This document shows positions 7,744 to 16,257 of a stretch of DNA of 64,000 nucleotides, in pieces. Position numbers and translations under genes: made by a program. The notes under the pieces are model-generated. The model searched no databases and was not told where the DNA came from. It worked only from the letters and a program-made list of their open reading frames with translations. The stretch is from a virus: positions 46,777-110,776 of IMG/VR virus record IMGVR_UViG_3300033143_005193. One strand, written 5' to 3'. Numbering within the stretch: position 1 is the first letter of the stretch; each line of letters opens with the position of its first letter.

Positions 7744-8895
7744 ATGACTGATAATGTTTTTAACGCTTTAAAAGATAAAATAAACAAGAATATAAAAGGA
7801 GCCCATGTATCAATCTTAGAGGATTCTGATATTGCTTCGAGAAGAACATGGATAAAAACACCTGCTTATGATTTGAATAGAGTTTTGTCAGGTGATCTTT
7901 TTAAAGGAATTCAAAGTAGAAATCTTGTTGCTATTGTTGGTCCTGAACACACAATGAAATCTTCTTTCATGGTTTTATGTATGGCTGAAGCTCAAAAAAA
8001 TGGTTTAAAACCAATAATTATAGATACAGAAGGTGGAATAACAAGTGATTTTTGCAAAAGATGGGGATTGGATACAAAAAATATTCTATATATTTATACA
8101 CCTTGGATACATGAAGTAAAATCTATTTTAGCTCAAATAAGAGAATCGGGTGAAGAAAATTATATCATAGGACTTGATTCCGTTGGTGGTTTAGATAAAA
8201 TTAAATCATATGAAGATGCTCTTTCTGGTGATCCAAAAGCAGATCAAGGCGCTCTTCAAAAAGAAATAAGAAGTACTTTAAAACTATTTCTCAATATATG
8301 TATCGCTCAAAATTCTATGGGGATATGTACTGGTCACTTATATGGATCACCCGGTGGTTTTTTTCCTATGCCTGATCAAATTGGTGGTGGAAAAGCTATG
8401 AAGCTCTTTCCTTCTGTAATAATAAGTCTAAAAAAGTCAAATATTGTTTCTGAAAAAAAGGTAATAGGTAGTGAAATCAAAGCAACTACATTAAAAAATA
8501 GATTATATCCACCATTTCAAGAAGCTACGGTAAAATTAAATTATATAGAGGGAATTGATCCTTTTGCTGGGTTGATTGATTTGGCCTTAAAAGCTGGTAT
8601 TATAGAAAAAAGTGGTTCTTGGTATTCTATGGGTAATGTAAAGCTTGGTCAGGGTGTTGATAATGCAATGAAAACATTAACTAATAGTGATGTTGGTGAT
8701 AAATTTCTTATAAAATTGAATTCTTGGTTATCCAAAACAGGATATTCTTCAATTAATAAAGAACTAAAAGAAGCAGCTGAAGATTTAATGAAAGACATTT
8801 CTGAAGAATCTAAAGACGTTTCTGGTGAATCTAAAGATGTTTCTGAAGAAAAAAATATAAAAAAATCTAAAATAAAAATAAATAAAGATAAATAG
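7744..8895 (+). CDS. uvsX: UvsX/RecA-like recombinase
   Basis: 383 aa. The Walker A loop is GPEHTMKSS near residue 65. The segments PIIIDTEGGITSDFCKRWG, NYIIGLDSVGGL (Walker B) and EGIDPFAGLIDLALKAGII-EKSGSWYSMG match the T4 UvsX layout. The C-terminus carries an acidic/Lys repeat (SEESKDVSGESKDVSEE), comparable to the acidic tail of UvsX. It catalyses strand exchange in recombination and replication restart with the gp46/47 products upstream. AAAAAGGGG precedes the start. Confidence 0.9.
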   Translation: MTDNVFNALKDKINKNIKGAHVSILEDSDIASRRTWIKTPAYDLNRVLSGDLFKGIQSRNLVAIVGPEHTMKSSFMVLCMAEAQKNGLKPIIIDTEGGITSDFCKRWGLDTKNILYIYTPWIHEVKSILAQIRESGEENYIIGLDSVGGLDKIKSYEDALSGDPKADQGALQKEIRSTLKLFLNICIAQNSMGICTGHLYGSPGGFFPMPDQIGGGKAMKLFPSVIISLKKSNIVSEKKVIGSEIKATTLKNRLYPPFQEATVKLNYIEGIDPFAGLIDLALKAGIIEKSGSWYSMGNVKLGQGVDNAMKTLTNSDVGDKFLIKLNSWLSKTGYSSINKELKEAAEDLMKDISEESKDVSGESKDVSEEKNIKKSKIKINKDK

Positions 8896-8923
8896 AAACG
8901 AGTGTTAAAATGGAAGTAATATA

Positions 8924-9127
8924 ATGAAAAAAGAAACATATTTAAAATTAAAAAAAATAAGCTTAGACGAAATCAATAGTTTCGTTAATATTTTAAATAT
9001 AGGTGATAAATTTTCATTAAAAAAGACGGATAATTTAAAAAAAGGTAATTATATAACTTATTTAGAAGTTATAAATATAAAAAAGAATTCTGTAGAATAC
9101 ATTATAAAAACAGAAAAATTAGAATAA
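8924..9127 (+). CDS. Hypothetical 67-aa Lys-rich protein
   Basis: Basic, with a predicted helix followed by beta strands (SVEYIIKTEKLE). It is packed between uvsX and the next gene, in the same direction. I recognise no family. A small DNA-binding or accessory role is only a guess. Confidence 0.5.
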   Translation: MKKETYLKLKKISLDEINSFVNILNIGDKFSLKKTDNLKKGNYITYLEVINIKKNSVEYIIKTEKLE

Positions 9128-9141
9128 GGAGAATGAAAAAT

Positions 9142-9516
9142 ATGGCTATTGAGGTATTTAAAATTAAGTACACAAGACCTTTGTTAGACAAGAATATTAA
9201 TTGGACTGCTCATATTGCAGCGTATTCTTTTCAAGAAGCACAAAATTATCTTTTGAAAACAGTTGGAACTAAAGTGTATATCAATGAATATACATCTGTT
9301 TGTAGATTAGATGCTATTTCTGATGAGGTAAGGAGTAAAATTGTTGGGAAGTCTGTTCAAAACGAACCAAAAAGTCAGGATAAAAGTGTTAGTAAAACCG
9401 AAGAAACTAATAATGAAGAAAAAAGAGTTGGTAGGCCATCTGGTCCATCTAGTGTTAAAAAAGATACTAAAAGGATTTCAATAGGTAGTAATAAAACCGA
9501 AAAGAAAGAAGACTAA
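9142..9516 (+). CDS. Hypothetical protein with AT-hook-like tail
   Basis: 124 aa. The ATG at 9142 has AGGAG 10 nt upstream, whereas 9133 is too close. Residues 1-75 look folded (FKIKYTRPLLDKNINWTAHIAAYSFQEAQNYL). The rest is disordered, charged and contains KRVGRPSGPSS, an AT-hook-like motif suggesting minor-groove binding. Such short, fast-changing proteins are common near recombination genes in T4-type phages. Confidence 0.5.
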   Translation: MAIEVFKIKYTRPLLDKNINWTAHIAAYSFQEAQNYLLKTVGTKVYINEYTSVCRLDAISDEVRSKIVGKSVQNEPKSQDKSVSKTEETNNEEKRVGRPSGPSSVKKDTKRISIGSNKTEKKED

Positions 9517-9546
9517 TAATATGTGAATATTAGAAAGGAATTTGTA

Positions 9547-10014
9547 ATGAGTGAAATAAGATTTTTTAAAGGTGATAATAATTGGTTATCTAATTTTTAT
9601 CCATGTGAATTTGTCGATAAGTTTGGTAATAAATGGAAATCAGTAGAACATTATTATCAGGCAAATAAATGCGCAGATAAAAAAGATTTTGAAATGATTA
9701 TGAATGCTAAAACAGCTAAAGAAGCAAAACGTTTAGGTAAAAAGGTTAAATTAAACGAAGATTGGAATTCAATAAAGTTGACAATTATGTTCGAATGTGT
9801 TAATATGAAATTTAATCAAAATCTTTTTTTGAAAAAAATGTTACTATCTACTAATTGTGTAAAATTAATCGAAGGTAATTATTGGCATGATAATTACTGG
9901 GGAAATTGTTATTGTTCCAAATGCTATGAAATTGATGGTAAAAATTATCTCGGAAAAATCTTAATGATGGTAAGAAAAAATATAGGAAAACAATATAATG
10001 ATAGGTGCTTTTAA
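9547..10014 (+). CDS. NADAR/YbiA-like domain protein
   Basis: About 155 aa from the ATG at 9547 (AGAAAGGAA upstream). Family motifs are visible: NWLSNFYPCEF, WKSVEHYYQANKC, a C-terminal HDNYWGNCYC and NYLGKILMMVR. NADAR proteins are N-glycosidases. Members remove ADP-ribose from modified guanine, and others act in NAD-linked metabolism. In a phage this could reverse DarT-like DNA ADP-ribosylation or blunt NAD-based defence. It overlaps the following gene by 17 nt. Confidence 0.8.
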   Translation: MSEIRFFKGDNNWLSNFYPCEFVDKFGNKWKSVEHYYQANKCADKKDFEMIMNAKTAKEAKRLGKKVKLNEDWNSIKLTIMFECVNMKFNQNLFLKKMLLSTNCVKLIEGNYWHDNYWGNCYCSKCYEIDGKNYLGKILMMVRKNIGKQYNDRCF

Positions 10015-10834
10015 TATAGAAAACAAAATGTTTTCAAAATTATCAGAACAAATATCATTGATTGATATAACTGATAATATTAACAAAAAGGTTGATGGTA
10101 TAATATTAAAATGGATACCATTATCTCAAAATGAATTATCTATAAAACAAATTCAGTTAATAGAAAAATATGTTAAAAAAATGCCAATTATAGTTATAGA
10201 TAAATCAATGACAATTAATAGTAAAGAATATAATTGGCTCAAAAAATTTAAAGTTAAATTATATGAACCAGCTGTAAAAAATAGAGAATGTTTTAATTTT
10301 TTACCTGACTTTATTGATTTTTCTGAAATATCATTTAATAATGAAAGTAAAAAATATGATATAGCATATGAAAATGATGTTATATTGGATAATTTTGAGA
10401 AATACTATTGCTTGTTAAGTGATAAATATTCAATAAAAATTCCATGTAAAATATATAATATATCAAAGGAAAAAAAAGAAGTTTATAAAAAACTAAATAT
10501 AGATTTTGAGATACCTTTTGATTGGAAAGATGTATCAACAACTGTAGTTATTGGTACAAAAAAAGATTATAAAATAGGTAACCTAAACGTTAATTTATTT
10601 AGTAAAATTAAATATGGTTGTTTACCTTTAATACCAGAAGAACATAGATTTTTTGGTTCTTTGATGGAAACTTTAATAAAAAACCACCGTGATGTTTATT
10701 ATTATTTAGGATATGATAAAAAAATAAGATCAATATTATTGAATGATGTTTTAAAAAGATTAAAACATCATTATCCAGAATTTACAATAGAATATCAAAT
10801 AGATGAATTAACAAATTTTTTTAAAAAATCTTAA
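9998..10834 (+). CDS. Putative glycosyltransferase-like protein (divergent GT-B)
   Basis: 278 aa. It has alternating beta/alpha segments and a C-terminal block KIKYGCLPLIPEEHRFFG similar in position to the nucleotide-sugar-binding end of GT-B enzymes found elsewhere in this window. No clear catalytic motif is visible. Its overlap with the NADAR gene and the GT-A gene two places downstream give only weak context. Confidence 0.4.
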   Translation: MIGAFNIENKMFSKLSEQISLIDITDNINKKVDGIILKWIPLSQNELSIKQIQLIEKYVKKMPIIVIDKSMTINSKEYNWLKKFKVKLYEPAVKNRECFNFLPDFIDFSEISFNNESKKYDIAYENDVILDNFEKYYCLLSDKYSIKIPCKIYNISKEKKEVYKKLNIDFEIPFDWKDVSTTVVIGTKKDYKIGNLNVNLFSKIKYGCLPLIPEEHRFFGSLMETLIKNHRDVYYYLGYDKKIRSILLNDVLKRLKHHYPEFTIEYQIDELTNFFKKS

Positions 10835-10859
10835 AATATTGTGGAAAGGAATAAAAAAA

Positions 10860-11171
10860 ATGGGAAAATGTGATATAACAATTAATAAGGGACTTACAAT
10901 TAACGATGGTAATTATGAATCATTAAGACCAGATGTAAGTGTAACATTTAAAGATGTTGATGTTGAAACATTGAATTCATTCTATGAAAAAGCAGATGAT
11001 TTGGTTGGTGATTTGTTGGTATTGAATACCGCTTCCTTGAAAAATATTAAAAATGTTATAAAATATGAAAATCTTGAAAATGTTGTGAATGATATTTTAA
11101 AAAATGTTATAAAACATGAAAATCTTGAAAATGTTGTTGATGATGTTTTAAAAAATTTTGAAAAGTTATAA
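10860..11171 (+). CDS. Hypothetical protein with C-terminal tandem repeat
   Basis: 103 aa from the ATG at 10860 (AAAGGA upstream; the upstream ATG at 10839 lacks a site). The N-terminal half, CDITINKGLTINDGNYESLRPDVSVTF, looks like a small beta domain seen in other phage hypotheticals. The C-terminal half is an imperfect duplication of KNVIKYENLENVVNDIL. The DNA copies (about 11041-11096 and 11101-11150) are nearly identical, so the duplication is recent. Confidence 0.5.
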   Translation: MGKCDITINKGLTINDGNYESLRPDVSVTFKDVDVETLNSFYEKADDLVGDLLVLNTASLKNIKNVIKYENLENVVNDILKNVIKHENLENVVDDVLKNFEKL

Positions 11172-11195
11172 AATTAATATTGTAAAAAATATAGT

Positions 11196-11858
11196 ATGAA
11201 TAAAATAAAAATCATTAAATGTGATAAAAACCCAAAAGTTCTTATAGTCACTCCTTTATTACCAAAAGATAAAATAAGCAAAGAAACAAGAAAAAGTATA
11301 AAAAAGACAAAAACATCTATATTTTGGATATCATCCTCTGGTGATAATAATATACCAACAAATGCCAGAATTGGCATAGATTGGTATAAAGAAAAATATG
11401 GTAAGTTACCACCATATTATATAATGATTGATAATGATATAATTGCCAATAAAGGAATGATTGATAAACTGGTTAGAACTTTAGATGAATGTAAAGATGA
11501 AAATGTAGCATATGCTTATGCTTCTTTTGAATTTAAAGGATATGTTAATATCAAATTTATTGCTAAAAAATTTGATGTAAAAAGACTATTGAATAATAAT
11601 TATATATCATCCAATAGTCTTATAAAAACATCTATAATTGAAAAAATAGATTTTGTTTATGATAATAAATATAAAAGGTTACTTGATTGGGCTTATTGGT
11701 TAAAACTTCTTAAAAATGGATATATAGGAATATCCTGTCCTGAAGCTCATTTTATAGCCAAATCAAGCGCTAATGATGTTTCAGCTGGATCTTCAAAAGA
11801 TTTTAATTTAAAGAGAAATAGAGTAGTAAAAGATTTTATTTTACCTATGTCAAATTAG
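11196..11858 (+). CDS. GT-A (family 2-like) glycosyltransferase
   Basis: 220 aa. VLIVTPLLP near the start, then YYIMIDNDII, a DxD-type metal and sugar-nucleotide motif, near residue 75, and RLLDWAYWLKLLKNG in the acceptor region. The length is short but spans a GT-A core. It is the last plus-strand gene and converges with the minus-strand block, overlapping the next gene's 3' end by 14 nt. Confidence 0.65.
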   Translation: MNKIKIIKCDKNPKVLIVTPLLPKDKISKETRKSIKKTKTSIFWISSSGDNNIPTNARIGIDWYKEKYGKLPPYYIMIDNDIIANKGMIDKLVRTLDECKDENVAYAYASFEFKGYVNIKFIAKKFDVKRLLNNNYISSNSLIKTSIIEKIDFVYDNKYKRLLDWAYWLKLLKNGYIGISCPEAHFIAKSSANDVSAGSSKDFNLKRNRVVKDFILPMSN

Positions 11859-11985
11859 ACCAGACAAAATCATTTGAATTATTAGTCCAAACGTTAGAAT
11901 TTTCCCACTCATCTTCCATAAGATCTTCCATCAAATCTTCTGTTTCTTGAATTTCTAAAATACTATCAAGGATATCATCAAACAT
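11845..11985 (-). CDS. Small acidic protein, 46 aa
   Basis: ATG at 11985 with AAAGGA upstream. It is very acidic at the start (MFDDILDSILEIQETEDLMED) and Asn/Trp-rich at the end (NVWTNNSNDFVWSN). It is the 3'-most gene of the long minus-strand block and overlaps the convergent glycosyltransferase gene by 14 nt. Function unknown. The start context and amino-acid bias make it credible. Confidence 0.5.
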   Translation of the reverse strand: MFDDILDSILEIQETEDLMEDLMEDEWENSNVWTNNSNDFVWSNLT

Positions 11986-12004
11986 TTTTCAATTCCTTTC
12001 CTTT

Positions 12005-12550
12005 TTATATTTTTATAGTTTTATATTGGTTATAATACAAATACAAAGTAATCATATCAACACATTCTTTAACATTAAAAATCTCTGTATCACATATTAT
12101 ATCAAATTCTTTTGGGTCATCAAAAGGATCTTGAATTCCGGTCATATTAGTGATTTCTCCATTCAAAGCCTTTTTATATAGACCCTTAACATCTCTTTTT
12201 ATACAAGTTTCTAAGGAAGATTTTACCCATACACCAACATAATTTTCTATACTTTTTTTATTTTCAACCCTCATTTCTTCATACGGTGTTATAACCGAAA
12301 CTATTACATTTATACCATTTCTATTTAATAAGTTACATACCCATCTTATTCTTTTGATATTATTAATTCTATCCTGTCTATTAAAACCTAAATTTGATAA
12401 ATTTTCTCTTATTTCATCACCATCCAATAATTCTACTGGTTTTTTTACGCGATCAATTAATTCTTTTGATATTGTTGTTTTTCCAGAACATGGTAAACCA
12501 AATAACCATATTGTTTTACCTGTTTTCATTAAACCATTTTGCTGTTTCAT
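12005..12550 (-). CDS. cysC: Adenylyl-sulfate (APS) kinase
   Basis: 181 aa, close to full length for CysC. The P-loop is GLPCSGKTTIS (18-28). Other APS-kinase blocks are LLDGDEIRENLSNLGF, DRINNIKRIRWV and CIKRDVKGLYKKALNGEI with GIQDPFD. It phosphorylates APS to PAPS, the sulfate donor for sulfotransferases. Two sulfotransferase-like genes lie downstream in the same block (21.4 and 22.9 kb). GGAGAAAGG is well placed for the ATG at 12550, so the gene overlaps the upstream epimerase gene by 35 nt. Kinase-like proteins of this family can use other substrates, which remains possible. Confidence 0.85.
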   Translation of the reverse strand: MKQQNGLMKTGKTIWLFGLPCSGKTTISKELIDRVKKPVELLDGDEIRENLSNLGFNRQDRINNIKRIRWVCNLLNRNGINVIVSVITPYEEMRVENKKSIENYVGVWVKSSLETCIKRDVKGLYKKALNGEITNMTGIQDPFDDPKEFDIICDTEIFNVKECVDMITLYLYYNQYKTIKI

Positions 12551-13454
12551 TTAAACCTTTCTCCAAATCAGTGAATTCGAATCCTTTAAAAGTGTTCATG
12601 AATTTTTTGTTATTAATAAACACATTTTTAACTTCACCTTTTCTCATTGGTTTGTAAACCAATTTTATTGTATTCTTATTATATTTATCCATTATACTTG
12701 ATAAAATATTTAAAACATTATTTATTTCATAATATTTACCAGAAGCTAATTGATATATTTCACCTTTTTTTGTTTCACTGTTAGAGAATAAATATAATGC
12801 TTTTACTAAATCTTTTACGTATATAAAATCTCTTGTTTGTTTACCATCACCATACACACAAAATTCTTTATTTTGTAATAATCTATCCATAATATATTTT
12901 GGTATTAAATTAAGTTTTTTATGAAGAGAATAGGGACCATAAACATTTGAAAATCTTAATATTGTTGTGTTCAAACCAAAAGATTTAGCAAAAGCCAAAC
13001 AATATGCTTCTCCGGCTAATTTACTGGCTGCATAAGGTGATTCTGGTTTTGCAACCATTTCTTCATGTAATAATTCTGGTTTTTCACCTAAAACAGCACC
13101 TGATGAAGCAAAAATGAATTTTTTTACATTACTCATTAATGATGCGTTTAAATAATTAAATGTACCATCTATATTATATTTCTTATCAAGTTTTGGGTTT
13201 TTCAAAGAAGGAATAACACCTGAATTTGCAGCAAGATGTATAACAACATCAACATTTTTACATAACTTCATTGCAAGAATATCATTAGATATATCATCAT
13301 TTATAAAATTAATTTTTTCGCTTTTTATATAATCATCTGTTTTAAAAAGTAAATTATCGATTACAGTTATTTTACTGGCTTTATCTTTTTTTAATATATA
13401 ATTAATTAAATTGGAACCAATAAAACCAGCACCACCAGTTATTAAATAATGCAT
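12516..13454 (-). CDS. NAD-dependent nucleotide-sugar epimerase/dehydratase
   Basis: 312 aa extended SDR. The Rossmann motif GGAGFIGSN is at 7-15, the catalytic Ser region is FASSGAV, the active-site YAASK is near residue 142, and GDGKQTRDFIYVKD is the substrate-binding block. It is similar in layout to UDP-glucose 4-epimerases. It is one of four SDR enzymes in the sugar cluster; the exact substrate cannot be read from the sequence. Confidence 0.85.
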   Translation of the reverse strand: MHYLITGGAGFIGSNLINYILKKDKASKITVIDNLLFKTDDYIKSEKINFINDDISNDILAMKLCKNVDVVIHLAANSGVIPSLKNPKLDKKYNIDGTFNYLNASLMSNVKKFIFASSGAVLGEKPELLHEEMVAKPESPYAASKLAGEAYCLAFAKSFGLNTTILRFSNVYGPYSLHKKLNLIPKYIMDRLLQNKEFCVYGDGKQTRDFIYVKDLVKALYLFSNSETKKGEIYQLASGKYYEINNVLNILSSIMDKYNKNTIKLVYKPMRKGEVKNVFINNKKFMNTFKGFEFTDLEKGLNETAKWFNENR

Positions 13455-13455
13455 T

Positions 13456-14328
13456 TTAACGCTTCCTTTTCATATTGTAAATTAAATTTATAGCCGGTTT
13501 CACATCATCTATACCAAAACCATTACCATTTAAAATGTCTTTATATACTGAAATATGAAGATCTTCAAAAACATCATCAAATCTTATTTTTTCATTATCT
13601 ATTTTTAATTCTCTATATTTTTTACCTTCAGGGGCATATTTTTTATTTGTTGATAAAAACCATTCTATCCAAGCGTTTTCCATTTTAATAAAACCTGAAG
13701 CTAAATCTTTTTCATATTTTTCTAGGGAAAACTTTTTAATATCTGTATCAAATAACCATAATAATAAATCAAAAAAATGAATACCAATATTTATCATTAT
13801 ACCACCAGATTTTTCTTCTATTCCTTTCCAAGAATAATCATACCATAAACCTCTTGGTGTTATATAAGTTAATTTTACATCATAATGTTTGTCTTTTTTT
13901 ATTCTTTTCTTTAGATTTATTAAAGAAGGATGAAGTCTAAGTTGAAGAACATTATAAATTTTTTTACCTGTTTCCTTTTCTACTATTTTTAATTGATCAA
14001 GATTCCAAGGATTTACTGATAATGGTTTTTCACAAATAACATCAGCATTGGATCTTAAACCCAATCTACAATGAGAATCATGAAGATAATTTGGGGTACA
14101 AACTACTAAGTAATCTATTCCTTCATCTTTTTTTCTTAAAAGTTCCAAATGTCTTTCGAATCTTTCAGTTTCGGTAAAAAAACTAGCTTCTGGAAAATAA
14201 CTATCTATTACACCAACAGAATCAGATATATCCATAGCAGCGACAAGTTTATTACCAGTTTCTTTTATAGCTTTCATGTGTCGTGGTGCAACATATCCAG
14301 CTGCACCTATTAATGCAAATTTTTTCAT
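13456..14328 (-). CDS. Gfo/Idh/MocA oxidoreductase, WlbA/WbpB-like
   Basis: 290 aa. GAAGYVAPRHMKAIKETGN at the N-terminus and DSVGVIDSYFPEASFFTE-ERFERHLELL closely recall WlbA/WbpB. Those enzymes oxidise C3 of UDP-GlcNAc uronate using bound NAD. CEKPLSVNPWNLDQL is the family Lys-Pro motif. A 3-keto sugar would next need an aminotransferase (16258) and an N-acetyltransferase (14325), both present. A 6-dehydrogenase to make the uronate is not seen in this window. Confidence 0.8.
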   Translation of the reverse strand: MKKFALIGAAGYVAPRHMKAIKETGNKLVAAMDISDSVGVIDSYFPEASFFTETERFERHLELLRKKDEGIDYLVVCTPNYLHDSHCRLGLRSNADVICEKPLSVNPWNLDQLKIVEKETGKKIYNVLQLRLHPSLINLKKRIKKDKHYDVKLTYITPRGLWYDYSWKGIEEKSGGIMINIGIHFFDLLLWLFDTDIKKFSLEKYEKDLASGFIKMENAWIEWFLSTNKKYAPEGKKYRELKIDNEKIRFDDVFEDLHISVYKDILNGNGFGIDDVKPAINLIYNMKRKR

Positions 14329-14750
14329 TTCATTGGCCTCGCGGGATTTCCAATAACTTTTTCATTTTCTTTTATATCTTTTGTTACAACGGAACCAGCT
14401 GCAATAAAACAATTTTTTCCTAGTTTTATACCTGGCAAAATTGTTACACTACCACCAATAGTTACATTATCCTCAACAATAATTTTCATCCAATATTTTC
14501 CTTTAGATGGTGGATATTTATCATTAAGAAATGTCGTGTTTGGTCCAATAAAAACATTGTTTCCTATTTCTACACCAGATGGTATAAAAACAAATGATTG
14601 GATTTTACAATTATCACCTATTATAACATCTTTACATATTTCGACAAAATTACTTATTTTTACATTGTTTCCTATTTTACAATTATATAAGTTTATAAGG
14701 TTTTCATCATATATTATTAAATTTTCACCTATTATACAATCTTTTATCAT
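14325..14750 (-). CDS. Left-handed beta-helix acyltransferase, WbpD/WlbB-like
   Basis: 141 aa of hexapeptide repeats (IGENLI, IGNNVK, IGDNCK, IGNNVF). The segment FIGPNTTFLNDKYPPSKG is typical of the WbpD/WlbB sugar N-acetyltransferases. AAGSVVTKDI and GNPARPM form the C-terminal acetyl-CoA side. It likely acetylates the 3-amino group made by the aminotransferase. It overlaps the oxidoreductase by 4 nt, consistent with a shared pathway. Confidence 0.8.
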   Translation of the reverse strand: MIKDCIIGENLIIYDENLINLYNCKIGNNVKISNFVEICKDVIIGDNCKIQSFVFIPSGVEIGNNVFIGPNTTFLNDKYPPSKGKYWMKIIVEDNVTIGGSVTILPGIKLGKNCFIAAGSVVTKDIKENEKVIGNPARPMK

Positions 14751-15634
14751 AGAAAACTCTCTATATGTTTATATAATTGTTTTATTCTTATGTTATCAGT
14801 ATGTTTTTCTTCTATTTCATTTCTCGCATTTTTTGACATTTCAATAGCTAATTCTCTATTAAATAATACTTTTCTTGTGTTTTTGACTATATCTGTCATA
14901 TCTTCATTGTATGTTATATAACAATCTGTTTTAAAAAGTGTTTTTTCGTTTTCATTGAGTGAATTTATTAAAGGAATTGAACCACTTGCCATGATTTCAA
15001 ATGTTTTAGCATGAATAGAATTTTTTTCAGCAGATGATAACATACAAACATATTTTCTTAATATTTCTGGATATTCACTTAAAACTCTACCATGATCTTT
15101 TAATAAATTACTTTTATACAATACTTCTATAGCTTTTTTTCTTATTTTATAAGTATTGGTGCAAGTACCAGCAAAACCAACTTTTTTTATTTTATTATCA
15201 AAATTTTCTATTGGATAAAATTCACTAGTATCAGCTGACCATGGCAACCATATTGTAGGAATACCTAATTTTATTCTATATTTTTCAGGAATATATCCTC
15301 TATAAAAAATAACATCAAAATCATTATTTTCATAAAAATCAAATCTATTTTTTTCTATTATTTTCCAAAAATCAACAGCAATAATTATTTTCAAACAAGG
15401 TAAATTCTTAAAAAAACCATTAAGAAGATCATGTTGAGAATGGCACATAATTACGTCTGGTTTGTATTTTTCATATAAATCTTTTGGTTGTACCAGAAGC
15501 TTATTATTTTTCTTATCAAAAGCTTCTATTATATTAAATTTATTACATAAAGGCCCTATTTTCCTAATAAAATCAATATTAATTCTACTGTTATAGAGAT
15601 TTTTATTTTTTTTAGTTATTAAAATAATTTTCAC
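14747..15634 (-). CDS. CgeB-like glycosyltransferase
   Basis: 295 aa GT-B-type protein. KPDVIMCHSQHDL, VGFAGTCTN and the C-terminal SIHAKTFEIMASGSIPLINS are characteristic of CgeB/GT1-like enzymes, where the last block binds the sugar nucleotide. It overlaps its neighbours on both sides. Acceptor unknown. Confidence 0.7.
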   Translation of the reverse strand: MKIILITKKNKNLYNSRINIDFIRKIGPLCNKFNIIEAFDKKNNKLLVQPKDLYEKYKPDVIMCHSQHDLLNGFFKNLPCLKIIIAVDFWKIIEKNRFDFYENNDFDVIFYRGYIPEKYRIKLGIPTIWLPWSADTSEFYPIENFDNKIKKVGFAGTCTNTYKIRKKAIEVLYKSNLLKDHGRVLSEYPEILRKYVCMLSSAEKNSIHAKTFEIMASGSIPLINSLNENEKTLFKTDCYITYNEDMTDIVKNTRKVLFNRELAIEMSKNARNEIEEKHTDNIRIKQLYKHIESFL

Positions 15635-16247
15635 GTTTTATCACAGCTGGACACCCAGCAACCATTACATTATCAGGAACATCTTTTGTAACAACAGAAC
15701 CAGCAGCAATGATACTGTTTTTTCCTATTTTTATATTTGGAATAATTACACTTCCTGTAAAAATATATGAATATCTACCAACAGTTACACCACCTGCCAT
15801 TTTAACACCTGGTGCTATATTAACAAAATCATCTATAATACAATCATGTTCTATACTAACACCAGAATGTATCATACAAAAACAACCAATATCAGAATAA
15901 GGGCCAATGTTAGCAAATGGATTTATCAAAACACCTTGTCTAATAAAAGAAGATTTTGATATACTTGCTCTTATAGAAATAAATTTTGGATATATTATGC
16001 TTTTTTCTTTTTTAAAAAGATCTATATATATATATTCCTTCTTTATATTATTACCATTTGATATAAAAACTTTACAATTTTCAGTTGGTTGAAATTCTTT
16101 CAAATCATTGATTTTTATAAATCCAATAGATTTTCCTATTTTTTTCTTATTATCACTGTAAATATTAATATTTTTATAACTATTAGAATTAGTCATATCT
16201 AAAACATATTTAGCTTGAGCACCAGCACCAATTATATTAAGACTCAT
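15612..16247 (-). CDS. NeuD/PglD-like sugar acyltransferase
   Basis: 211 aa. An N-terminal Rossmann-like segment (NIIGAGAQAKYVLDM) is followed by a left-handed beta-helix (HSGVSIEHDCIIDDF-VNIAPGVKMAGGVTVG) and the C-terminal AAGSVVTKDVPDNVMVAG. This matches the NeuD/PglD family that acetylates amino sugars or sialic acids. It is directly downstream of the aminotransferase gene, suggesting action on its product. Confidence 0.8.
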   Translation of the reverse strand: MSLNIIGAGAQAKYVLDMTNSNSYKNINIYSDNKKKIGKSIGFIKINDLKEFQPTENCKVFISNGNNIKKEYIYIDLFKKEKSIIYPKFISIRASISKSSFIRQGVLINPFANIGPYSDIGCFCMIHSGVSIEHDCIIDDFVNIAPGVKMAGGVTVGRYSYIFTGSVIIPNIKIGKNSIIAAGSVVTKDVPDNVMVAGCPAVIKRENYFNN

Positions 16248-16257
16248 TCAATCCCTC

